A stretch of DNA of 64,000 nt, from contig NZ_CP059896.1 in assembly GCF_014126615.1 (NCBI RefSeq), positions 2,304,501 to 2,368,500 of the forward strand, read 5' to 3'. The notes below the pieces were generated by a model, which saw nothing but the letters and a program-made list of their open reading frames with translations, was not told where the DNA came from and ran no database searches. Shown in pieces: positions 1 through 7,613 of this stretch. Made by a program: the position numbers and the translations under genes. Numbering within the stretch: the stretch's first letter is position 1; each line of letters opens with the position of its first letter. The DNA comes from Ciceribacter thiooxidans (lineage in GTDB: Bacteria > Pseudomonadota > Alphaproteobacteria > Rhizobiales > Rhizobiaceae).

Positions 1-111
1 CTCGCAGAAACGCTCGGGACGATCAACGCGACCAATCTCCGCCGGGCTCATGCCCTCGTCGAAAGCGGGCACGTGACCGGCAAGGTGGTGCTGGAAGGCT
101 TCGACGCCTGA
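1..111 (+). CDS. C-terminal end of a zinc-type/quinone oxidoreductase (partial)
   Basis: The left edge cuts this gene; only the last 36 codons and the TGA stop are present. The tail reads ...AHALVESGHVTGKVVLEGF, the typical C-terminus of medium-chain dehydrogenases of the NADPH:quinone oxidoreductase type, where a His-Ala-x-x-Glu-x-Gly-x-x-x-Gly-Lys-x-Val pattern closes the fold. Those enzymes use NADPH to reduce quinones or enones in the cytoplasm. The substrate cannot be told from this fragment. A strong hairpin follows 17 bases after the stop. Confidence 0.7.
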   Translation, partial: LAETLGTINATNLRRAHALVESGHVTGKVVLEGFDA

Positions 112-128
112 GGCGGCAATCCCGTCGC

Positions 129-160
129 GCCGCTGCGGAACGACTGCCGTCCGCAGCGGC
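129..160 (+). terminator. Hairpin, possible terminator of the oxidoreductase gene
   Basis: A perfect 10-bp stem (GCCGCTGCGG and its complement CCGCAGCGGC) encloses a 12-base loop. It starts 17 bases after the stop of the upstream oxidoreductase. No T-tract follows, so intrinsic termination would be weak or absent. Confidence 0.4.
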
Positions 161-225
161 AAATTGCAGCGACGGCACCGAACGGTGTAGATGTTTCGTT
201 CAACCGAAGATGGAGGAGACGCGGC

Positions 226-618
226 ATGGACAAGGTCACCGGTGGTTGCCTCTGCGGCAACATCCGTTTTGCGGCTTCAGGACAGCCCTATAGGGTCGGC
301 ATCTGTCATTGTCTCGACTGCCGCAAGCATCACGGGGCGTTGTTCCACGCCTCGGCGATCTTCCCAGAAGATGCGGTAACGATCGAAGGTGAGACCCGCG
401 ACTATGCCGGCCGGTTCTTCTGCCCGCGCTGCGGCTCGCCGGTCTTCGGGCGCAGCGGCGACGAGATCGAGGTGAACCTCGGCTCGCTCGATGCGCCCGA
501 CCAGTTCAGGCCGACCTACGAGCTCTGGACGATCCGGCGCGAACCCTTTCTGCCGCCGTTTCCGCTCGAAAGACGATACGAGCGCGACCGCGAGGGCCCA
601 GGTCGAACCGAGCCGTAG
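226..618 (+). CDS. GFA-family (CENP-V/Mss4-like) zinc protein
   Basis: This 130-residue protein has the full cysteine layout of the GFA family: CLC at residues 8-10, C27-H-C29-x-x-C32, and FCPRCG with C66 and C69. Family members bind structural and catalytic zinc. The founding member speeds condensation of formaldehyde with glutathione, but most short homologues have no proven substrate, so the role is left open. The start is supported by GGAGGAG 8 bases upstream of the ATG. The last 12 or so residues are charged and look unstructured. The gene stands alone, convergent with the L,D-transpeptidase gene. Confidence 0.8.
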   Translation: MDKVTGGCLCGNIRFAASGQPYRVGICHCLDCRKHHGALFHASAIFPEDAVTIEGETRDYAGRFFCPRCGSPVFGRSGDEIEVNLGSLDAPDQFRPTYELWTIRREPFLPPFPLERRYERDREGPGRTEP

Positions 619-627
619 CGCAAGACC

Positions 628-1236
628 TCAGGCCTGCAGGACGAGAACCCGCGCGCCGACGTTGACGCGGTTGTAGAGGTCGATGACGTCGTGGTTCATC
701 ATGCGGATGCAGCCGCTCGACATCGCCTGGCCGATCGACCAGGGTTGCGTGGTGCCGTGGATGCGGAACATGGTGTCGCCGCCGCCACGATAGAGGTAGA
801 GCGCGCGGGCGCCGAGCGGGCTCGACAGGCCGCCCGGAACGCCACCGGCATAACGGCGGTTGCGCGGATCGCGGGCGATCATCTTGCCGGTCGGCGTCCA
901 GCCGGGCCATTCCGCCTTGCGGCCGATATAGGCGTGACCGGCAAGCGCATAGCCGTTGCGGCCGACGCCGACGCCGTAGCGGATCGCCCGGCCCTCCCCG
1001 AGCACATAGTAGAGCCGGCGGGCCGGCGTATCGACGACGATCGTGCCGACCGGCTCGTTGGTCGCATAGGCGACCTCCTGGCGGCGCAGTCCCGGCTTGA
1101 ACTTCTCGAGCGACACCCGCTTGATCGGATAGGGCTCGTCGGTGATCGGGCCGTAATTGGCGTAGTCGGAATTCGTGGTGCAGCCGGCAAGCAGCAGCGG
1201 CAGTCCAGCCAGGAATCCACGGCGAGAGATCGGCAT
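628..1236 (-). CDS. L,D-transpeptidase (YkuD family) lipoprotein
   Basis: The 202-residue product carries the YkuD catalytic signature: H160-G-T in the core and S-S-G-C176-I-R, with C176 as the nucleophile that makes 3-3 peptidoglycan cross-links or attaches proteins to peptidoglycan. The N-terminus MPISRRGFLAG contains a twin-arginine-like motif followed by a hydrophobic stretch and lipobox LLAGC, so export and lipidation at C19 are predicted. I chose the start at 1236 because it has GGGGAA upstream and gives a compact signal sequence; an earlier in-frame ATG would add 12 non-hydrophobic residues. Rhizobiaceae encode many paralogues of this family, so the specific role is unknown. Confidence 0.88.
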   Translation of the reverse strand: MPISRRGFLAGLPLLLAGCTTNSDYANYGPITDEPYPIKRVSLEKFKPGLRRQEVAYATNEPVGTIVVDTPARRLYYVLGEGRAIRYGVGVGRNGYALAGHAYIGRKAEWPGWTPTGKMIARDPRNRRYAGGVPGGLSSPLGARALYLYRGGGDTMFRIHGTTQPWSIGQAMSSGCIRMMNHDVIDLYNRVNVGARVLVLQA

Positions 1237-1330
1237 GATCGGTTCCCCAGGTTGCGCTCGTATGAGCAACAACTTAAGGAATTTATGGTTAACGGAGACT
1301 TAAAGCCGGTCCCGCGTGGCGGAACGGCGT

Positions 1331-1807
1331 TTACGACTGCGGCGGCGGAAGCTTCAGCGGCCCGCCCGTCTTCACCGTCCGGATGGCGAAGTTCGAGCGG
1401 ATGTCGGTAACGCCCGGCAGGTCGAGCAGCGTCTCGGTGAGAAGCGTCTCGTAGGCCGCGAGGTCGGCGACCACCACCTCGGCGAGGAAATCCGCCTCGC
1501 CCGAGATGAGGTGGCAGGAGGCGACCTCCGGCACGGCGAGCAACGCCTCCTGCAGCCGATCCGAACTCGCACGGTTGTGCTGGCCGACCTTGATCTCCAC
1601 GAACACCGTCAGGCCGAGCCCGACCTTGTTGCGGTCGATCTCCGCCCGGTAGCCGCGGATCACGCCGTCCTTCTCGAGATTGCGGATGCGCCTGAGACAC
1701 GGGGTCGGGGAAAGATTGATCCGTTCGGCGATGTCGACATTGCTCGCGCGGGCGTCTTCCTGCAGGACCGACAGGATGCGCATATCAAATGCATCAAGAT
1801 TTGGCAT
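1331..1807 (-). CDS. Lrp/AsnC-family transcriptional regulator
   Basis: The 158-residue protein (start MPNLDAFD) has the Lrp/AsnC layout: an N-terminal helix-turn-helix (LSVLQEDARASNVDIAERI, then LSPTPCLRRI) and a C-terminal RAM effector-binding domain with the DFLAEVV strand. Members bind amino acids and often control a nearby exporter. Here the gene is divergent from a DMT-family exporter with a 137-base gap, so control of that exporter is the simplest inference. An upstream in-frame ATG at 1885 would add 26 residues and run into the shared promoter region; I prefer 1807. Confidence 0.9.
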   Translation of the reverse strand: MPNLDAFDMRILSVLQEDARASNVDIAERINLSPTPCLRRIRNLEKDGVIRGYRAEIDRNKVGLGLTVFVEIKVGQHNRASSDRLQEALLAVPEVASCHLISGEADFLAEVVVADLAAYETLLTETLLDLPGVTDIRSNFAIRTVKTGGPLKLPPPQS

Positions 1808-1944
1808 ATCCGATAAGCCTTTGCCGTCTTCGTGGCGGAAAATGCCAAGCCCTATGTCGCAAGTGGCCGCAAATGGCAAGGACATGCCACGCTCTGACCC
1901 CTAGTATATCAGCGAACAGCAAAATCGAGGGAGGAGAAGGGCCA

Positions 1945-2850
1945 ATGGTTCACGCGAGCCTGCAGGAGGCAGCCGTGCCGTCGAAAGCATCGGGATATGC
2001 GGCGGCACTCGTGACCGTCGTCATCTGGGCGGTGTGGGTGATCGCCACCCGTCACGGGCGGCAGGGGGCAATCGGCGCCACCGAGCTCGGCCTGATCCGC
2101 TTCGGCGTTCCCGCGCTCGTGCTCGCCCCCGTCTGGCTCCGGACCGGGCTCATGCCCCGTGGAGTGTCACCACTCGTGCTTTTCCTGATGGTTTGCGGAT
2201 CGGGGGCGCCGTTCTTCCACCTCGCCGCTTTCGCCCTGCGCTTCGCGCCGGCCTCGGCCGCTGGCGTGCTGCTCGTCGGCGCCATGCCGCTCGCAACCGC
2301 GCTGATCGGCATCGTCGTCTTTCGCGAACGGCCGGACCGGCTGAGGCTCGCCGGACTCGGTGCGATCCTGCTCGGCATCGCGCTTCTTCTTACGAGCCTG
2401 CTCGAAGCCCAGCATATCGCCTGGCAGGGCTATCTGCTGCTGCCCGTCGCCGCCACCTTCTGGGCGGTCTACACCCATGCCTTCCGGCGTTCCGGCCTCG
2501 GGGCGCTCGAAGGCAGCGCGCTGATCGCCATCTGGTCCTTCCTTATACACATCGGCCTCGCCTTCACCGTCGGTGTCGACTTCAGCGGCATCGGGTTTCA
2601 GGCTCTCGGCATCCAGGTGGTGGCACAGGGCCTGCTCTCCGGCCTTGCCGCCACCGTCGCCTACGGTGCGGCGGTGCGTATTCTCGGCAGCACGCCGGCC
2701 GCGGCCTTCGCCGCCCTCGTCCCGGTCATGGCGGCATTCGGCGGCGCGCTGCTTCTCGGCGAAACGATCGGCCCCGTCGACATCATCGCCGCCCTCGTCA
2801 CCGGCATCGGCGTGGCACTTTCGACCGGCATCCTCTCGCGCCGCAGATAA
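1945..2850 (+). CDS. EamA/DMT-family transporter, putative amino-acid or metabolite exporter
   Basis: This 301-residue membrane protein contains two EamA repeats with about ten predicted transmembrane helices. Hydrophobic blocks occur throughout, and loops such as FRERPDRLRL separate the two halves. DMT exporters move metabolites, often amino acids, out of the cytoplasm. The start at 1945 is set by GGGAGGAGAAGGG just upstream. The divergent Lrp gene suggests amino-acid-responsive expression. The substrate is not deducible. Confidence 0.87.
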   Translation: MVHASLQEAAVPSKASGYAAALVTVVIWAVWVIATRHGRQGAIGATELGLIRFGVPALVLAPVWLRTGLMPRGVSPLVLFLMVCGSGAPFFHLAAFALRFAPASAAGVLLVGAMPLATALIGIVVFRERPDRLRLAGLGAILLGIALLLTSLLEAQHIAWQGYLLLPVAATFWAVYTHAFRRSGLGALEGSALIAIWSFLIHIGLAFTVGVDFSGIGFQALGIQVVAQGLLSGLAATVAYGAAVRILGSTPAAAFAALVPVMAAFGGALLLGETIGPVDIIAALVTGIGVALSTGILSRRR

Positions 2851-3023
2851 GCGCCGTCATTCAGGTGGCAGCGGACCCGATCATGGGCGCCTGATGGATC
2901 GGACGTTTCGACCTTCTTTCCCCGCGCGCAAAGATCGGCGCATGGCGTCGCAGCTTGCCGCTGTCAGGTGACGTGAAATGGCGGTATAATCCGGCCCGCG
3001 CCTGATTGAAGGGAGGAAGTCCT

Positions 3024-3836
3024 ATGGACACTAGCGATAAGACGTTCAGCGGCGCCATACCGGAACTGTATGACCAGTATATGGTGCCGATGATCTTTGA
3101 GGAATTTGCCGAGGATCTGGCGGCGCGCGTGGCCGCCCGCTCTCCCATGTCGGTCATGGAGACGGCGGCGGGCACCGGTGCCCTCACCCGGGCGCTTGCA
3201 CCTTTGCTTTCGAGCGAGGCACGCTATCTCGTCACCGACCTCAACCCGCCGATGCTGGCGCAGGCGCAAGACCGGCAACCGCCGGACGAACGCCTGAGCT
3301 GGCAGCCGGTCGACGCGCTCAGCCTGCCGTTCGACGACGGTATGTTCGATGCGGTCTGCTGCCAGTTCGGCGTGATGTTCTTTCCCGACCGGGTCGCCGG
3401 ATACAAGGAGGCACGGCGCGTCCTGCGGCCGGGCGGGCTTTACGCCTTCAACACATGGGATCGGATCGAGGACAACGAATTCGCCCATATCGTCGAACAG
3501 ACGCTGGCCGACGTCTTTCCCGACGACCCGCCGGTGTTCATGTCGCGAACGCCGCATGGCTACTTCGATACCGAGCGCATCCGGCGGGATGTCGAGGCGG
3601 CAGGCTTCAGCGACGTTGAAATCGCCACGATAGAGACCGGCAGCCCCGCGCCATCGGCGATGCACGCCGCCATCGCCTACTGCCAGGGCACGCCATTCCG
3701 CAACGAGATCACGGCTCGCAACGCCGAACTGCTGCGCGTCGTCACGGAAAAGGTAGCCGCGTCAATCGCCGGACGGTTCGGAGACGGGCCGATCAGCGGT
3801 CGCATTCGCGGCCATGTGGTTACCGCAGTCGCCTGA
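3024..3836 (+). CDS. Class I SAM-dependent methyltransferase
   Basis: The 270-residue protein has the SAM-binding motif I at residues 46-55 (ETAAGTGALT), motif II-like LVTDLNPPML, and the post-motif FDAVCCQFGVMFFPD followed by RVLRPGGLYAFNTW. These are diagnostic of the Methyltransf_11/UbiE-like fold. The start at 3024 has a clear GGGAGGAAG upstream. The C-terminal part after about residue 200 resembles the helical cap of small-molecule methyltransferases. The acceptor substrate is unknown and no neighbouring pathway gene helps. Confidence 0.87.
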   Translation: MDTSDKTFSGAIPELYDQYMVPMIFEEFAEDLAARVAARSPMSVMETAAGTGALTRALAPLLSSEARYLVTDLNPPMLAQAQDRQPPDERLSWQPVDALSLPFDDGMFDAVCCQFGVMFFPDRVAGYKEARRVLRPGGLYAFNTWDRIEDNEFAHIVEQTLADVFPDDPPVFMSRTPHGYFDTERIRRDVEAAGFSDVEIATIETGSPAPSAMHAAIAYCQGTPFRNEITARNAELLRVVTEKVAASIAGRFGDGPISGRIRGHVVTAVA

Positions 3837-3956
3837 TCTCCGGCGTCGGCCACCATGGCTCGAAGCGGATCAGGCGCCTCCGGGCGCTTTCGGCCAGCCG
3901 TGCGTCGTTGGCCTGCTCGACCGGCATCCTGTCGCGCAAGGCCTGAGAGCAAACGC

Positions 3957-3990
3957 AAAAAGCCCGGCCGTCCTGCCGACGACCGGGCTT
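3957..3990 (-). terminator. Rho-independent terminator of the EF-hand gene
   Basis: Read on the minus strand, a stem AAGCCCGG / CCGGGCTT is extended inward by a second 4-bp helix around a short loop and followed by a run of Ts. It lies 40 bases downstream of the EF-hand gene stop, so it fits that gene. Confidence 0.82.
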
Positions 3991-4030
3991 CATATGATCG
4001 TTGCGAACAGTCACCCGCTCGCGGCGAACA

Positions 4031-4519
4031 TCAGTTCCATTGCTGGCTGCGCCATTCCCACGGGGTCACGGAACCATCCTTGTCGGCGTCCGCCGCGGCG
4101 AAGTGGGCCTTGGCGCCGGCAATGAACTCGGCCTGGCTGACGGTGCCGTTCTTGTCGGCGTCGAGCGTGCCGAAGCGGTCTGCCTTCTGCTTTTCTCGCG
4201 CTTCCTGACGTGCCTTGTTCCAGCCGTCCTGCGGCCCCATGCGAACGGTCATGTATTCTTCCATGGTCAGCTCGCCGTTGTCGTCGGCATCCATGGCGGC
4301 GAAGACTTCATCGGCGGCAGAGGCGGCTTCCTCGGCGCTGATGACGCCGTTATCGTCGGTATCGATGATCGGGAAACGCCCCCGTCCGGGATTGTTCATC
4401 ATCATGCCGCCGCCATTCCAGCCCATGCCGCGACCGTAGAAGGGCTGCGCTTCTACCGCGCTGGCCAAAAGAGTGGACGTCAGTGCAAGCGCGAGTGCCG
4501 AAGCCAAAATGCCTTTCAT
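4031..4519 (-). CDS. Secreted EF-hand calcium-binding protein
   Basis: The 162-residue product starts with a clear signal peptide (MKGILASALALALTSTLLAS, cleavage after AVEA about residue 24). Four canonical 12-residue EF-hand loops follow, at about 53-64, 77-88, 120-131 and 144-155, each starting with Asp and carrying DxDxNG or DxDKDG cores. The protein is therefore predicted to bind calcium in the periplasm or outside the cell. The ATG at 4519 is preceded by AGGAGG at ideal spacing, which rules out the longer reading. Similar small EF-hand proteins are widespread in rhizobia and mostly uncharacterised. A good terminator follows. Confidence 0.88.
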   Translation of the reverse strand: MKGILASALALALTSTLLASAVEAQPFYGRGMGWNGGGMMMNNPGRGRFPIIDTDDNGVISAEEAASAADEVFAAMDADDNGELTMEEYMTVRMGPQDGWNKARQEAREKQKADRFGTLDADKNGTVSQAEFIAGAKAHFAAADADKDGSVTPWEWRSQQWN

Positions 4520-4745
4520 GGTCAACCTCCTGTCGATACCTGTCGACGCTAGAATTATTGCCGGCCGCCGGCATTCGCTTGCCGTCACGGCCACGGCTAC
4601 AGTAGCTCATGAATAAATATGGAACTTGATATGCATCAATATGACGAAATCGTAATGGAGCGCCGACGGCGGGCGGCCTGAGACTTGCCGCGGCTCCCTC
4701 CTCGCCTATCTTGGGGTAGAAGAGGCGGAACGCCGGGGAGGACGA

Positions 4746-5096
4746 ATGACGACGCATCGCATCTATTCGACGGCCTTCGCCAGCGTCTATCCCCTCTACG
4801 TCGCGAAAGCGGAAAGGAAGGGAGGGACGAAAGCGGAGGTCGATGAGATCATCGCCTGGCTGACCGGCTACAGCCCCGTGGCGCTCGCCGATCAGCTCGC
4901 GAAGCACACCAGTTTCGAGGATTTTCTTGCGCAGGCGCCGCGGATGAATCCCGCCCGGAGCTCGATCACCGGCGTTGTCTGCGGTGTTCGCGTGGAGCAT
5001 ATCGAGGAGCCGACCATGCGGGATATCCGCTATCTCGACAAGCTGATCGACGAACTCGCCAAGGGCAGGCCGATGGCGAAGATCCTGCGCAGCTAA
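4746..5096 (+). CDS. DUF2200 family protein
   Basis: This 116-residue protein matches the DUF2200 family in full length: the N-terminal [19 protein letters not shown], the KAERKG...[12 protein letters not shown] block, and the C-terminal [18 protein letters not shown]. The family is cytoplasmic, common in bacteria and has no established function. The ATG follows GGGGAGGACGA. A bidirectional terminator sits just downstream. Confidence 0.88.
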   Translation: MTTHRIYSTAFASVYPLYVAKAERKGGTKAEVDEIIAWLTGYSPVALADQLAKHTSFEDFLAQAPRMNPARSSITGVVCGVRVEHIEEPTMRDIRYLDKLIDELAKGRPMAKILRS

Positions 5097-5105
5097 GGCC
5101 TATTG

Positions 5106-5138
5106 AAAAGGGCCTGTCCGCAACGGACAGGCCTTTTC
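5106..5138. terminator. Bidirectional intrinsic terminator between DUF2200 and ilvE
   Basis: GCCTGTCCG and CGGACAGGC form a 9-bp stem around the loop CAA, extended by AAAAG on the left and CTTTT on the right, so each strand has a T-rich tail. It sits between two convergent genes and can serve both. Confidence 0.88.
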
Positions 5139-5167
5139 CGATTTCTTCGTGGTCGCGGCGTCGGAGA

Positions 5168-6280
5168 TCAGACGCCTTCGAGCACCTTCAGCCAACCGTG
5201 CGCGTCGTTGGTCTGGCCGCGCTGGATGCCGACGAGCGTATCGCGGAGCTTCGCCGTCACCGGGCCGGTTTCGCCCGCATTGATGACGAATTCGCCATCC
5301 GGCGACTTGACCTTGCCGATCGCGGCGACGACGGCCGCCGTGCCGCAGGCAAAGGCTTCCTTCGCCTTGCCGCTCGCCACGTCCGCCTTCCAGTCCTCGA
5401 AGGCGTAGCGCTCTTCGCGCACAGTGTAGCCGAGGTCACGGGCGAGCGCGATCAGCGACTTGCGGGTGATGCCGGGCAGGATCGTGCCGCCGAGCGGCGG
5501 GGTGACGAGCGAGCCGTCGGCCATCACGACGAAGACGTTCATGCCGCCCAGTTCCTCGATCCAGCGATGCTCGGCGGCATCGAGGAAGACGACCTGGTCG
5601 CAGCCGTGCTCGTAGGCGGCGGCCTGTGCCACCAGGCTGGCGGCATAGTTGCCGCCGCACTTGGCCGCACCGGTGCCGCCGGCGGCAGCACGGGTATAAT
5701 GCTCCGACACCCAGATGCTGACCGGCTTGGCGCCACCCTTGAAATAGGGGCCGACCGGCGAGGCGATGACGCAGAAGATATATTCCTTCGACGGGCGCAC
5801 ACCGAGAAAGGCTTCCGAGGCGAACATGAACGGACGCAGATAGAGGCTGCTGCCCTCGGCCGCCGGGATCCACCTGGCGTCGGCGCGGACGAGCTGCTCG
5901 ACCGCTTCGAGGAACAGCGCCTCGGGCAGTTCGGGCATCGCCATGCGGCGCGCAGATTCGTTGAAGCGGCGGGCGTTCTCCTCCGGGCGGAAGAGCACGG
6001 CGCGGCCGTCGGCGGCGCGGTAGGCCTTCATGCCCTCGAAGATTTCCTGGGCGTAATGCAGCACGGCCGCGGCCGGATCGAGCGGGAACGGCGCCCGCGC
6101 GGTCACTTCGGCCGAGTGCCAGCCCTTGTCGGCACTCCAGCGGATGACCGCCATGTGGTCGGAAAAGAGCGTGCCGAAGCCGAGGTTCTCGAAGGCCTTG
6201 AGGCGGTCCGCCTCCGGCATCGGGTTGGCGTTCGGATTGATGGCGAAGGTAAGAGCGTCTTGTTGCATGATCTCGGCCAC
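5168..6280 (-). CDS. ilvE: Branched-chain amino acid aminotransferase
   Basis: The 370-residue protein belongs to the longer BCAT type of fold-type IV PLP enzymes, which interconvert Leu, Ile and Val with their 2-oxo acids using glutamate. Recognisable parts are the N-terminal GFGTLFSDHMAV, the QEIFEGMKAYR motif, the PLP-lysine region TGAAKCGGNYAAS with K207, and EELGGMNVFVV plus GTILPGITR near the C-terminus. The first codon here is GTG at 6280; the ATG at 6268 (four codons in) is an equally plausible start because neither has a strong ribosome site. Transcription ends at the shared terminator with DUF2200. Confidence 0.93.
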   Translation of the reverse strand: MAEIMQQDALTFAINPNANPMPEADRLKAFENLGFGTLFSDHMAVIRWSADKGWHSAEVTARAPFPLDPAAAVLHYAQEIFEGMKAYRAADGRAVLFRPEENARRFNESARRMAMPELPEALFLEAVEQLVRADARWIPAAEGSSLYLRPFMFASEAFLGVRPSKEYIFCVIASPVGPYFKGGAKPVSIWVSEHYTRAAAGGTGAAKCGGNYAASLVAQAAAYEHGCDQVVFLDAAEHRWIEELGGMNVFVVMADGSLVTPPLGGTILPGITRKSLIALARDLGYTVREERYAFEDWKADVASGKAKEAFACGTAAVVAAIGKVKSPDGEFVINAGETGPVTAKLRDTLVGIQRGQTNDAHGWLKVLEGV

Positions 6281-6367
6281 TCGGTTCTCGTTGGGTCAGG
6301 ACTGCTGACCTTTCATCTATCGCTTATCGCTGCAACGTCTCCTCTGCAAGTGCCTCTTGCAACAGGT

Positions 6368-7396
6368 TCAGGCAACAGCGAGCAGGAATTCTTCAACGAT
6401 CCGTTCCAGCTCACCGAAATACGCCTTGTCGAGAGTGCAGCCCGCGACGGCAACGCCACTGTCTGGACTGTAGCAGGCCAGAGTTCCCCAGAAGCCGGCA
6501 TGGGTGAAGACCTCGACCTCGCCGACAAAGCGCGAGAACAGTCCGAGGCGATACTCCTCCGCTCTCTTGTGCGACCCGGCGGACAGCATTTCCGCAAGCG
6601 TTTCCGGCCGCTGAAAGATTCGCGCCTCGAAAAGATGTGCCATGAAGCCCGCGAGATCGCGGACGTTCATGACGAGTCCGCCTCCGCCGAAAAGATCGGC
6701 CGACGCATCGAGGGCGGTGAACTCCTCTTTCCCGATGAACTGGCACGCACGCGGCACGATACCAGCCGGCGCCGGCTCCTCCTTTTCCCACCATGTCGAT
6801 GTCATCCCCGATTCGTCGAAGCGCATTTCCTGCCGCACCAGAACGGCAAGAGGTCGGCAGGACACGCGCTCGAGGATGTCGCCGAGCAGTATATATCCGG
6901 TGTCGGAGTAGCGGAACTCGACGCCCGGTGACGCCGTCGGGCCGGACGAAACACATGAGAGCCGCACCTGGTCCTCTCGCGTCCAGACATGGTCCTGTGC
7001 TTGATGGATCACGTCGCTGAAGCGCTCCGTGCCGGTATGATCGAAGATGCCCGCGCTGTGGTTGAGGAGGTGACGAACAGTGATCTCGCCGGTGCCGTAG
7101 CCGGCAGTCTGCAAGAGTTCCGTCAGTGCCGGTGTCAGAAGAGCGGCGACCGGCGCATCCAGATCGAGTTGACCCCGCTCCCACAGCCGCAAGGCAGTCG
7201 CGGCGACGAAGGTCTTGGTATTGCTGGCGATACGGAACGGAGTTTCCGTTGTGAAAGGCCTCTGCACCACCGGGTCCGCAAGTCCTGCGGCCACACCGAA
7301 AGGCTTCGCGAGCCCCCTGCCCGTTGCGAAGATCGCCGTGGGCGCGGGGATGCGGGAAAGAACCGGTTGCCAGAGATTTGCGCCGTCTGCATCCAT
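6368..7396 (-). CDS. Serine beta-lactamase-like hydrolase (class C / D-Ala-D-Ala carboxypeptidase-like)
   Basis: The 342-residue protein has the penicillin-binding-protein fold signature: S58-N-T-K61 (SxxK nucleophile and base) and Y163-S-D in place of the usual YxN, a change seen in many esterase-like members. The context GVEFRYSDTGYILLG and the C-terminal HAGFWG (the KTG-equivalent region) complete the motif set. I chose the start MDADGANLW at 7396 because longer readings run antisense through a separate small gene at 7431-7577. No signal peptide is visible, so this is probably a cytoplasmic esterase or peptidase-like enzyme rather than a resistance beta-lactamase. Confidence 0.82.
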   Translation of the reverse strand: MDADGANLWQPVLSRIPAPTAIFATGRGLAKPFGVAAGLADPVVQRPFTTETPFRIASNTKTFVAATALRLWERGQLDLDAPVAALLTPALTELLQTAGYGTGEITVRHLLNHSAGIFDHTGTERFSDVIHQAQDHVWTREDQVRLSCVSSGPTASPGVEFRYSDTGYILLGDILERVSCRPLAVLVRQEMRFDESGMTSTWWEKEEPAPAGIVPRACQFIGKEEFTALDASADLFGGGGLVMNVRDLAGFMAHLFEARIFQRPETLAEMLSAGSHKRAEEYRLGLFSRFVGEVEVFTHAGFWGTLACYSPDSGVAVAGCTLDKAYFGELERIVEEFLLAVA

Positions 7397-7430
7397 GTGC
7401 GACCATTGCCCTAATTGACTGGGGACGTTG

Positions 7431-7577
7431 ATGAAGGTCTTGATAGCGACAATCTCCATCCTGGCGATGGGAATGACAAGTGTCGCGTGGGCACACGGCG
7501 GCGGCTGCCGCAAGAGTTCGCCACCCGGCCAGTGCTGCCATATGGACAACAAGGCCGGACGGGTTCACTGCCACTAG
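7431..7577 (+). CDS. Small secreted Cys/His-rich protein, YHYH-like
   Basis: A 48-codon gene encodes a signal peptide (MKVLIATISILAMGMTSVAWA) and a mature part of about 27 residues beginning HGGG, with cysteines at 26, 35, 36 and 47 and ending RVHCH. The HGGG start, central CH, and C-terminal HCH resemble the short YHYH-domain proteins, which usually start SHGGGLD and end YHCH. GGGGAC sits 5 bases before the ATG. The dense His/Cys content suggests metal or redox binding in the periplasm; that is inference. It lies between the starts of the serine hydrolase gene and the 3' end of etfQO. Confidence 0.6.
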   Translation: MKVLIATISILAMGMTSVAWAHGGGCRKSSPPGQCCHMDNKAGRVHCH

Positions 7578-7613
7578 AGTGCACGGGAAGGAAATTCTTC
7601 CTCCCCGCCCCGA

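Noticed and set aside
7578..7613. Hairpin GGAAG-N-CTTCC after the small YHYH-like gene as a terminator
   Set aside because: The stem is only about 5-6 bp and lacks a T-tract, so I do not list it.
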